The translations under genes and the position numbers were made by a program. 31,914 nt of DNA from a virus. The notes below the pieces were generated by a model. It was not told where the DNA came from and did not search any database. It worked only from the letters and a program-made list of their open reading frames with translations. Shown here piece by piece: positions 23,559 through 30,457 of the stretch (position 1 is its first letter; each line of letters starts with the position of its first letter). The stretch covers positions 1 to 31,914 of the IMG/VR virus record IMGVR_UViG_3300025112_000100; one strand, 5' to 3'.

Positions 23559-23859
23559 CATTACCTCTGAAAAAGACCTGACTGGGCTGTACGCTAAGAA
23601 AAAGAAAGGGTCTTTTTTCATCTTATACACTTCCCTGTGGGATGTCGCCTGCCAGAGGTTGCAGGCGCAAGTGGATAAGTGGAGGGAGCACGAGGGTGAG
23701 GAAACTCTTTACATTATTAACAGCTGGGACATGCCGGCTGCGTTTTCAATGTTTATGATTACTTCCGCGCCATCCTTGGTATCTGTTAAAAAGGGGAAAG
23801 TAAAAGTTAACGTGGAGTTCCCTACAATATATCGGTTTTTCGATGTTTCGGGGGAGTGA
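23542..23859 (+). CDS. Thioredoxin-fold protein lacking the N-terminal active-site cysteine
   Basis: About 105 residues from ATG 23542, chosen because an upstream in-frame ATG (23497) lies deep in the preceding gene. FFILYTSLWDVACQRLQAQV (residues 25-44) matches the thioredoxin strand-loop-helix with WDVAC where WCxxC is expected: the nucleophilic first Cys is Asp34 and the second is kept as Cys37. Residues 76-80 (APSLV) match the cis-proline loop. The C-terminal strand and helix (VKVNVEFPTIYRFF) complete a small fold. It is unlikely to be a normal dithiol oxidoreductase. It could be a processivity or assembly partner, as thioredoxin is for T7 polymerase, but that is speculation. Its 3' end overlaps the convergent sigma gene by 38 nt. 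Confidence 0.6.
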   Translation: MRQIINITSEKDLTGLYAKKKKGSFFILYTSLWDVACQRLQAQVDKWREHEGEETLYIINSWDMPAAFSMFMITSAPSLVSVKKGKVKVNVEFPTIYRFFDVSGE

Positions 23860-24229
23860 CGTATTCGTCACTGAATCTTTCCTCCATCATCGTTTGGTAC
23901 TTTTGGATTTTTTGGCGATACTTTTTATTCTTTGTAAAAATAAGCTTCAGGTTGTTTACAATAACTGTAGTAAAATAGTTAAAAGCTGCTCCATTATCTG
24001 GATTAAAATTCTTTAATGTTTTAATGGCTAACAAAAAACATTCCTGCTTGGCGTCATCAAAGTCCACGTTGAATTTAAACGACATTAAAATGTTTGTAAT
24101 TAGTAAGTCCAAAAGCTCTATGAGGCGTTCCTCATGTTTTGCGGGATTTTTTAAATATCCTTTGATTACCTTTTCAAACTCTGTATTATCTATATAATGG
24201 GTTTGTTTCTTCTTTTTAACCATAACCAA
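23822..24229 (-). CDS. gp55: Late-transcription sigma factor (T4 gp55-like)
   Basis: A 135-residue minimal sigma factor, expected to bind host RNA polymerase and recognise late promoters. The core sigma region 2-like block is FDDAKQECFLLAIKTLKNFN (~60-79), followed by GAAFNYFTTVIVNNLKLIF. The 'AF.YFT.I..N' pattern is diagnostic of gp55-type factors. The preceding helix (HEERLIELLDLLITNILMSF) fits the core-binding part. T4 gp55 is 185 residues, so this one is short. Translation may start at 24229 or at the second ATG (24223). The CTAAATA-type motifs in this window are its likely targets (inference). It is divergent from the polymerase gene, 9 nt away. Confidence 0.83.
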   Translation of the reverse strand: MVMVKKKKQTHYIDNTEFEKVIKGYLKNPAKHEERLIELLDLLITNILMSFKFNVDFDDAKQECFLLAIKTLKNFNPDNGAAFNYFTTVIVNNLKLIFTKNKKYRQKIQKYQTMMEERFSDEYVTPPKHRKTDIL

Positions 24230-24238
24230 TTATAGCCC

Positions 24239-25219
24239 ATGAGTTTAGATAGTTTACTTAATTCTTTCGAAAATGATGAAAAGAAGCAGGTCCACCGTGA
24301 AGATGTTGGGGACGAGAAAATTGTGTTCATTCATGATTCGTACCGCCAAAAGTACGGCAAGACCTACAGCTTCGACGACGAAGAGTATGGGATTTTGTCT
24401 ACTTTACTTGCTAAGACTAATGTCCCCTCCTCCTCTTACCAGTTTATACCCGCAATTGGAGGGTTTAACATACGAGAGGATGACGTAACAACTGAGCTCC
24501 TTCACATTCATAGGGAGAAACTTCTTGAGGACTTAAATGCCATCGGTCCCACTTTAATAATTCCGCTAGGCAATCTATCCTTTAAGACTTTAACTAAGAA
24601 GTCTGGGGTTTCTACTAAGAGAGGGAAGGAGTTCTTTGTTGACATCGACGGAAAGAGCACTCCCATCGTTCCTACGCTCCATCCCTTTTCTCTATACTCT
24701 GAGCCAAAACTTAGGAGATTGTTCGTCCAGGACGTTGACAATGCGTATGACAAGTTTGTGCTTAATGTGAACAAGTTCGACTCCAGCCCATATGAGTTAG
24801 TAACTGAGGTGGACAGGTTTGAAGAACTGATTACTGAGGCTTTAACGCATGAGGCTGTGGCTATGGACATAGAAACCAATGGTTTGGATTATAAATTAGG
24901 AAAGATTATGACTATAGGGTTTTCGTTCGGAGAACGCCAAGGATTTGTTATTCCAATATACCACAGCGAGTCTCAGTTTATAGAAAAAGATATAGTCCGT
25001 ATTAAGGGTTTGACCCAAAATCTTATTTCAGATGAGAACGTCGTCAAAATTTTTCATAATTCAAAATTTGATATAAAGTTTTTGCTTAATTGGGGAATTT
25101 CCGACTTTAATAATATCGAGGATACGCAAATTATGCACGCGCTTGTGGATGAAAATTTGCCACACTCTTTAATGGATTTAGTAAAACAATACTTTCCACA
25201 TGAACTAGAAAAATTTTAA
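24239..25219 (+). CDS. polA: Family A DNA polymerase, fragment 1: UDG-like domain plus exonuclease motifs I and II
   Basis: A 326-residue N-terminal piece of a split polymerase. Residues ~60-175 resemble a uracil-DNA-glycosylase fold: LIIPLGNLSFKTLT (106-119), TKRGKEFFV and VPTLHPFSLYSEPKLRR (144-160). The usual family 4 UDG N-terminal catalytic motif is not visible, so this domain is probably inactive. Residues ~205-326 start the DnaQ-like proofreading domain: ExoI AMDIETNGLD (D210, E212), ExoII FHNSKFDIKF (N274, D278), then DTQIMHALVDENLPHSL. The frame stops at LEKF, before ExoIII. ExoIII appears about 1 kb later, after the glutamine synthetase gene. Upstream it is divergent from gp55. Confidence 0.93.
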   Translation: MSLDSLLNSFENDEKKQVHREDVGDEKIVFIHDSYRQKYGKTYSFDDEEYGILSTLLAKTNVPSSSYQFIPAIGGFNIREDDVTTELLHIHREKLLEDLNAIGPTLIIPLGNLSFKTLTKKSGVSTKRGKEFFVDIDGKSTPIVPTLHPFSLYSEPKLRRLFVQDVDNAYDKFVLNVNKFDSSPYELVTEVDRFEELITEALTHEAVAMDIETNGLDYKLGKIMTIGFSFGERQGFVIPIYHSESQFIEKDIVRIKGLTQNLISDENVVKIFHNSKFDIKFLLNWGISDFNNIEDTQIMHALVDENLPHSLMDLVKQYFPHELEKF

Positions 25220-25220
25220 A

Positions 25221-26192
25221 ATGATTACAGTAGAATACATTTGGTTAGACGGCACGGAATGGATGCCGCAGTTGCGCTCGAAAACACGAGTGTTTAAAGA
25301 AGCTCCTTCTAAATTGCCCGATTGGTCTTTTGATGGTGGAAGTACAAATCAGGGAACTGTTGAAGATTCAGACCGCATCTTAAAGCCCGTGCGTTTGTAT
25401 AAGAATCCTTTTAAGCCTGGAGATAATCACCATCTTGTATTATGTGAAGTTTGGGACTCTAGTTCTGTGCCCCATCCCACAAATCACCGCAATATGTTAA
25501 CAAAGATGGGCTCCGATGCTGCTTGGTTTGGGTTTGAGCAGGAGTACACCTTTGTACGACCTGACGACAGTCTCGTCGTTCCTGAGGACCTAGGTCAGGG
25601 AAGATTTTATTGTGGTGTCGGTTGTGGCAATGTCCTTGGGAGAACTATTTCAGATGCGCATTTAGAACTATGTGAGAAAGCCGGGATTACTTTGTTCGGG
25701 ACCAATGCGGAAGTAATGTTGTCCCAATGGGAATTCCAAACCCAGCCCGAAGAAGCGGTGAAAGCCTCTGACGACCTATGGATGGCTCGGTATATTTTGG
25801 AGAGAGTTGCAGAAGGAATGGATATTAGAATTTCATACCATCCAAAACCAAGTCCAAATTATAATGGAGCTGGGTGCCATACCAACTTTTCTACCAATTG
25901 GACTAGGAAGAGTTGGGATGGAGTATTGGAAGTGCTGGACGCTTTGGAAGGGACACATGAAGCGCATATGAAAGTGTATGGAAGCGATAATCAGTTGAGG
26001 ATGACTGGAGCCTGCGAAACCTCGGACTACAACTCTTTCACATACGGCGTAGGGGACCGCTCGGCTAGTGTTCGAATTCCCCTAGCTACGCATGACGCTG
26101 AATGCGGATATCTAGAAGATAGACGCCCCGGGGCAAATTGTGACCCTTATCTTGTTACCTCTAGACTCTTAGAAACTTTAATAGTATGTTAA
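25221..26192 (+). CDS. glnII: Type II (eukaryotic-type) glutamine synthetase
   Basis: A 323-residue, apparently complete GSII, which makes glutamine from glutamate, ammonia and ATP. Motifs in order are WSFDGGSTNQ (35-44), GFEQEYT (104-110, metal-binding Glu), YCGVG (130-134), NAEVMLSQWEFQ (162-173), NGAGCHTNFST (215-225), DNQLRMTG, GVGDRSASVRIP (276-287) and YLEDRRPGANCDPY (297-310). The length fits bacterial GlnII (about 330). It starts 2 nt after the stop of polymerase fragment 1 and its end overlaps a 30-codon gene by 7 nt. It therefore sits inside the polymerase operon, splitting the exonuclease domain. Bacterial GSII occurs in rhizobia and actinomycetes. As a phage metabolic gene it would supply nucleotide synthesis. 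A PG-to-LS change in the EVMPGQWE motif is the only oddity I see. Confidence 0.95.
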   Translation: MITVEYIWLDGTEWMPQLRSKTRVFKEAPSKLPDWSFDGGSTNQGTVEDSDRILKPVRLYKNPFKPGDNHHLVLCEVWDSSSVPHPTNHRNMLTKMGSDAAWFGFEQEYTFVRPDDSLVVPEDLGQGRFYCGVGCGNVLGRTISDAHLELCEKAGITLFGTNAEVMLSQWEFQTQPEEAVKASDDLWMARYILERVAEGMDIRISYHPKPSPNYNGAGCHTNFSTNWTRKSWDGVLEVLDALEGTHEAHMKVYGSDNQLRMTGACETSDYNSFTYGVGDRSASVRIPLATHDAECGYLEDRRPGANCDPYLVTSRLLETLIVC

Positions 26193-26278
26193 GTGATTGC
26201 AAAGTTTGTGGGGGAACTGGTATTATCCTCGTCGATGACGGAGGAGAAAGAAAGTTTTGGAAGTGCCGTAAATGCTAA
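26186..26278 (+). CDS. 30-residue four-cysteine zinc-ribbon-like mini-protein
   Basis: A 30-codon frame reading MLSDCKVCGGTGIILVDDGG then ERKFWKCRKC. It has two CxxC pairs (C5/C8 and C27/C30), the first in the DnaJ-type context CxxCGGTG, separated by a short beta-hairpin-like stretch: a minimal zinc ribbon. It overlaps the end of glutamine synthetase by 7 nt and the start of polymerase fragment 2 by 7 nt, fitting tightly into the junction, which argues that it is real. It may be a relic of a larger domain or a genuine micro-protein. Function unknown. Confidence 0.5.
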   Translation: MLSDCKVCGGTGIILVDDGGERKFWKCRKC

Positions 26279-26745
26279 CAGTACCTGATGGAGCGAAGCA
26301 CGATTGGGGTAGCATGCCCCTGGATGAAATGGCAATTGGCAATGCCATGGATTGTGATTTTACGTTGCGATTCTGGCACATTTTACGTAAAGAGATGCGT
26401 AAGAAGCAGTTAAACTTTGTATATGATAATCTCCTCAAAGACATTGCATTGGAGCTCGCGGGTGTTGAAAACTTTGGAATTTCAGTGGACACTGATTACC
26501 TGGATGAGTTGGAGGTTAAATTAGAGAAAGAGATTGGAATTCTTGAAAAAGAGCTACAAGAGTTGTCACCTATTGATGAGGTTAACGTAAACTCTAATGT
26601 AGATTTACAACGAATTTTGTTTACAGAGGATGAAGGGTTAAACCTTTACCCTGTAACCTTTACTAAGAAAACTAAGAAACCCTCGGTAACTGACGCCGAC
26701 CTTCAATTAATTTTGGAGGAGATAGATAAAACATTAGCTGGATGA
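26272..26745 (+). CDS. polA: Family A DNA polymerase, fragment 2: exonuclease motif III and thumb region
   Basis: A 157-residue middle piece. SMPLDEMAIGNAMDCDFTLRF (14-34) is the ExoIII region, with the metal-binding Asp at 27; the usual Tyr four residues before is Gly23. It continues with the helical thumb segment GVENFGISVDTDYLDELEVK and the NVNSNVDLQRILF block (equivalent to 'N..S..QL...LF'), ending with TKKTKKPSVTDADL. ATG 26272 has GGAAG about 9 nt upstream and lies within the mini-gene. It overlaps fragment 3 as ATGA. With fragments 1 and 3 it accounts for essentially the whole of a phage PolA, so the split seems to lose little or nothing. Confidence 0.92.
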   Translation: MLTVPDGAKHDWGSMPLDEMAIGNAMDCDFTLRFWHILRKEMRKKQLNFVYDNLLKDIALELAGVENFGISVDTDYLDELEVKLEKEIGILEKELQELSPIDEVNVNSNVDLQRILFTEDEGLNLYPVTFTKKTKKPSVTDADLQLILEEIDKTLAG

Positions 26746-27857
26746 AGAAAGAAATATACCAAAAAGTAATAGCCGAGAAGAAAAAAGCAGAACTCAAAGC
26801 AGCCAAAGAGTTTATTGAAAAGCTCGTTGAGTATAAGAAAAAGTGTAAGCAACACAAGACGTATGTGAAGGGTGTTAAAGACGCCATCGCGTACAATGAA
26901 GAGGACCGCATTTACTCCAGCTATAACTTCTCACAGACCGTTACTGGACGTCTGAGCTGTTCCACGTATGTGTGTGGCCCAAAGATGAAGAAAGGGGTTT
27001 CCTTTCACACGTTACCGCGACCTACGGAGGATAATGTAAACATTAGACGGCTTATGAAAGCCGATGGGGGTAAAGCATTTGTTGCTGCCGACTTTTCCCA
27101 AGCTGAACTGCGGGTTCTTGCGCAATGCTGTAAGGATAAAAATTTGATTAAAGCGTTTACATCAGGTCAAGACCTCCACAGCTTTACCGCATCTTTGGTG
27201 TTTGGTAAAAAAGTTGAGGATGTTACAAAAGCGGAACGCCAGATTGCAAAAAGCGTTAGCTTCCTTATCGTGTATGGCGGAGGTCCTAACAAGTTGGCAC
27301 AACAGATTAATAAACCTGTTTCTTATTGTAAGGGTATTTTTAAAGCGTACCAAGACTCATTCCCAAACGTTTTTAAATGGATTAATCTTATCCATAAGAG
27401 CGTCAAGGAGAATGGCCACGCCGTAAGCCTTTTTGGTAGGCGCAGAAACTTGCCAAATGTTAATAGCCCCATTAAACGATTCCAGTTCAGGGCTTTAAGG
27501 CAAGGCTTGAATTTTGTTATTCAAAGTTCAGCTTCCGACCTTATGCTACATTCAATTACTCGTTTATGTAAAGATTTAAAGAAGGAAGGAGTTGAATATG
27601 ATTTGTTAGCTACTGTGCATGACTCAGTAGAGTTGCAGTGCGAAACTAAAGATGTGGATAGGTGCGTAGAGATTATGCGAGAAAGCTTAACCTCCACTGC
27701 TGATTTGAAATCCTATTACGGTTTGGATTTTGTAGTCCCTTTTGAGGTAGATATCGAGGTTGGCCCCTCTTTTGGGGACGGGTTGGAAGTAGATTTTGAT
27801 TCCGCAGGGAGCCCTCTAAACACAAGTGAGCTAATTGCCCATGTCCAGAACAACTAG
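26742..27857 (+). CDS. polA: Family A DNA polymerase, fragment 3: thumb, palm and fingers
   Basis: A 371-residue catalytic piece. It has a Lys-rich start (residues 1-45), then SQTVTGRLS (64-72), motif A AADFSQAELR (catalytic D117), O-helix RQIAKSVSFLIVYGGG with R167, K170, F174 and Y178, RQGLNFVIQSSASD (253-266), and motif C TVHDSVEL (catalytic D294). F174 aligns with E. coli Pol I residue 762. Phe there is linked in virioplankton studies to virulent rather than temperate phages. Motif C reads HDS, not HDE. The start overlaps fragment 2 (ATGA) in a different frame. An undetected one-base error could merge fragments 2 and 3, but not fragment 1. The 3' end overlaps gp47 by 17 nt. Confidence 0.95.
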   Translation: MKKEIYQKVIAEKKKAELKAAKEFIEKLVEYKKKCKQHKTYVKGVKDAIAYNEEDRIYSSYNFSQTVTGRLSCSTYVCGPKMKKGVSFHTLPRPTEDNVNIRRLMKADGGKAFVAADFSQAELRVLAQCCKDKNLIKAFTSGQDLHSFTASLVFGKKVEDVTKAERQIAKSVSFLIVYGGGPNKLAQQINKPVSYCKGIFKAYQDSFPNVFKWINLIHKSVKENGHAVSLFGRRRNLPNVNSPIKRFQFRALRQGLNFVIQSSASDLMLHSITRLCKDLKKEGVEYDLLATVHDSVELQCETKDVDRCVEIMRESLTSTADLKSYYGLDFVVPFEVDIEVGPSFGDGLEVDFDSAGSPLNTSELIAHVQNN

Positions 27858-28860
27858 AGCCGTAATACTTACTGACCTCCACTTAAGAAGTGATTATGTT
27901 CCTGGGTACTTGGAGGCCCAAATGAAAACGTTAACAACTTTGGTTAATCAAAAACCTACTGATGTTGTTATCCTTAATGGAGATATTTTCCATAAAAGAA
28001 ACCCACGTGGAGCTGAGTTACTTGCCTTTCGCAAGTTATTAGAGGGCTTCAAATGCGCGAAAATCTATATTAATAGAGGAAATCATGATACAGTATCCAA
28101 AGACGGGTCAACCCGTACTACGTTATCTTTGTATGGCGATATCGCTACAGTTTTTACAGAAATGGGCCATGCTCATATTGGCGGTGCCGACTTTGATTTC
28201 ATCCCGCACTTTGAAGATGAGCAACAGATTATACGATGCGTTAAGTCCTCAAAGAATCACCTCTTTGGACATTTTGGCTTTGATGGTTGCGTGGCCAATG
28301 GTAATTATAAGTTTGATTCTTATCTTAAAAGGTCTCATTTTAATAAGGATAAGTTTGCCTTTTTAGGACATATACATAAACCACAGCAGAACAAAAATCT
28401 ATACATCCTGGGGACTCAGTACTCTACGTCCTTTGGGGAGTCTAACGCACAGAAGTTTGTACACGAGCTTATTATTAGAGATGGCAATGTGCAAGTTGTA
28501 AAGAAACCTATTGATTTTGGCATTCGCCATATCGTGTCACGGATTGATGAGTTACCCTTAATGTCTAAAAGGTATAGGTTTGATAGCTTCTTTACTATTT
28601 TACGATTGAAATTAGATTACCTGGATTCGTCCACCGAGCAGGCTCTCAGGGATGATGTTTTGGAGAAATACCCCATTAACCATTTAGAGTTTGCTTTTGA
28701 CGATATCCTTCCAAAATTTGATTCGGATTATGCCCCAGCTGGAGATGTATTTCGAATAGATGATGATATTATTTCTAAGTATTTGGACGAGGCGGATACT
28801 ATTTTTACTGAAAAAGAATTACGAAGTGCATTAGAGGACATTAGAAGTTATGAAAATTAA
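27841..28860 (+). CDS. gp47: Recombination endonuclease subunit (T4 gp47/SbcD/Mre11-like)
   Basis: About 339 residues from ATG 27841; a TTG two codons earlier is less likely. A calcineurin-like metallophosphoesterase with motifs in order: DLHLRSDY (D12, H14), NGDIFHKR (D48), NRGNHDT (N81, H82), GHFGFDG and GHIHKPQ. These bind two metal ions. Partnered with gp46 it processes DNA ends for the recombination-dependent replication of T4-type phages. Length equals T4 gp47 (339). It overlaps the polymerase end by 17 nt and the gp46 start by 11 nt, so all are one operon. Confidence 0.92.
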   Translation: MSRTTRAVILTDLHLRSDYVPGYLEAQMKTLTTLVNQKPTDVVILNGDIFHKRNPRGAELLAFRKLLEGFKCAKIYINRGNHDTVSKDGSTRTTLSLYGDIATVFTEMGHAHIGGADFDFIPHFEDEQQIIRCVKSSKNHLFGHFGFDGCVANGNYKFDSYLKRSHFNKDKFAFLGHIHKPQQNKNLYILGTQYSTSFGESNAQKFVHELIIRDGNVQVVKKPIDFGIRHIVSRIDELPLMSKRYRFDSFFTILRLKLDYLDSSTEQALRDDVLEKYPINHLEFAFDDILPKFDSDYAPAGDVFRIDDDIISKYLDEADTIFTEKELRSALEDIRSYEN

Positions 28861-30457
28861 TAAGATTAGGATAAAAAACTTTCTATCAATCAAAGATGTA
28901 GAAATCGATTTTGAATCTTACAGTGATATTGTTCGCATCATAGGAGTTAATAAAGATACAAAGCCGTGGAGTTCAAATGGGGCGGGGAAGAGTAGCGTGA
29001 TTGAGGCGATTGTGTTTTCATTGTTTGGTAGAACAATTCGTAAGACCACTGATAAGAGTTTAAAAAACCACTACACTAAAGGGAAATGTGAGGTCGAAAT
29101 TGTTGTAAACGATAGCATTGTTATTAATCGAGTAAAAAAACCTCCAATGCTAAAGGTAGTAGTAGACGGGGAAAACGTCACTCAAGACTCTATACAAACA
29201 ACACAAAGATATCTTGATAAGATTTTAAATACAAATTTTTCCGTGTTTCTTGCCTCTATGGTATTCGGGCAATCTAATAAGATGAATTTTCTGACCGCTA
29301 CTGCCGAAGAAAAAAGAAACATAATTCAAAGTTTTTTAGACATTGGTGATGTCTTTCAATATCGGAAAGCTATAAAATCTAAAAAGGCTAAGGCTTATTC
29401 TAATAAAAAGATTTCCGAAACATTATGTTCTGAAGTGCTTTCTAAAAAAGAAAAATTGGAAGAGCAAATATCGAAAACAAAAAAGAATAAGAGGGCGGCA
29501 AAGGTTTTAATGGATTCGGACGTCGCCAAGAGGTTCATAAAATATTCTATAGCAGAACTACAAGAGAACGAACAGCTTAGATACTCTGCGGCGGTAGAAT
29601 TTGAGTCTGCCAGCCATTCTCTTAGTAAAACCAAACAACGCATGGCCGATGTTCGTGCGAAGCTAAAAACTTTTAAAATTTCTGAATGTGAGTTTTGTGG
29701 CGAGGCCCCAAGAAAAGAGAGGGGTTTAGTTTCTGGATGGAATATAGAGATAGGTAAACTCGAAGAGGACCTCGTAGCAAAACAAATACACATTAAAGAA
29801 CAAGGGCAATTACTTGAAAATTTTGGCCCTGTAATATCCCCTAACGATTTCGAACTGTTTGAGCAGTATAAAACTTTTGATACTGAGTTTAAAATACTAA
29901 AATCCCAACGAAAGGAACATACTAAGCTTTTAAGAAAACATCAGAAAGCGGTTGAGAAATCCCAAAAATATTATGATATGATGAGGTTCTGGGAGCAAGC
30001 CTTTTCAGAGCAAGGACTTATAAGATTTGTTATTCGAAATATTCTTTCATTTTTCAATGACCGTGTAAACTACTATTTAAAGTTTTTAAGTTCTTCAAAT
30101 TTTTCCGTAACTTTCGATGAAACTTTGAAGGAACAAATCTATAATAAGGGGACCCTAACTTTTTTCGATGCTCTCTCCGGGGGGGAAAAGAGAAAGGTTT
30201 CCGTAGCAATTATGCTAGGTCTTAATGATTTGCTTTTATTGTCTGGAAAAGAAAGGTCTAATCTTATCTTTTTTGATGAGGTTGCTGATTCGCTCGATGA
30301 GGGCGGAGTAAAGGGTCTATTCGAATTAATTATGGACATTTCAAGTACCAAAAAAGTATTTGTAATTACCCATAATGACTATCTAACATCACTCCTTGAA
30401 GATGAGTCTGAAAATCTTCACGTCACTAAAAAATCAAACATAACTACGGTAAAATGA
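28850..30457 (+). CDS. gp46: Recombination ATPase subunit (T4 gp46/SbcC/Rad50-like)
   Basis: A 535-residue SMC/Rad50-type ATPase. Walker A is SSNGAGKSS (41-49). The two coiled-coil arms (about 175-275 and 300-380) flank a zinc-hook CEFC near residues 280-283. The ABC signature DALSGGEKRKVSVAIMLGL (~440) and Walker B NLIFFDEVADSLD (~470) follow, then the ITHNDY H-loop. Arms are short, as in T4 gp46 (560 residues). It overlaps gp47 by 11 nt and the co-chaperonin by 4 nt (ATGA). Role: ATP-driven end resection with gp47. Confidence 0.93.
   Translation: MKINKIRIKNFLSIKDVEIDFESYSDIVRIIGVNKDTKPWSSNGAGKSSVIEAIVFSLFGRTIRKTTDKSLKNHYTKGKCEVEIVVNDSIVINRVKKPPMLKVVVDGENVTQDSIQTTQRYLDKILNTNFSVFLASMVFGQSNKMNFLTATAEEKRNIIQSFLDIGDVFQYRKAIKSKKAKAYSNKKISETLCSEVLSKKEKLEEQISKTKKNKRAAKVLMDSDVAKRFIKYSIAELQENEQLRYSAAVEFESASHSLSKTKQRMADVRAKLKTFKISECEFCGEAPRKERGLVSGWNIEIGKLEEDLVAKQIHIKEQGQLLENFGPVISPNDFELFEQYKTFDTEFKILKSQRKEHTKLLRKHQKAVEKSQKYYDMMRFWEQAFSEQGLIRFVIRNILSFFNDRVNYYLKFLSSSNFSVTFDETLKEQIYNKGTLTFFDALSGGEKRKVSVAIMLGLNDLLLLSGKERSNLIFFDEVADSLDEGGVKGLFELIMDISSTKKVFVITHNDYLTSLLEDESENLHVTKKSNITTVK

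Noticed and set aside
25219-26272. Group I intron or intein carrying the glutamine synthetase gene
   Set aside because: Only 1 nt separates the polymerase stop from the GS start and about 80 nt (occupied by the mini-gene) follow it, leaving no room for an intron core. No intein end residues or splicing blocks are present at the fragment ends.
26939-26995. Cysteines near the TVTGRLS motif (CSTYVC) in polymerase fragment 3 as a zinc site
   Set aside because: Only two spaced cysteines with no partner pair nearby; likely incidental.
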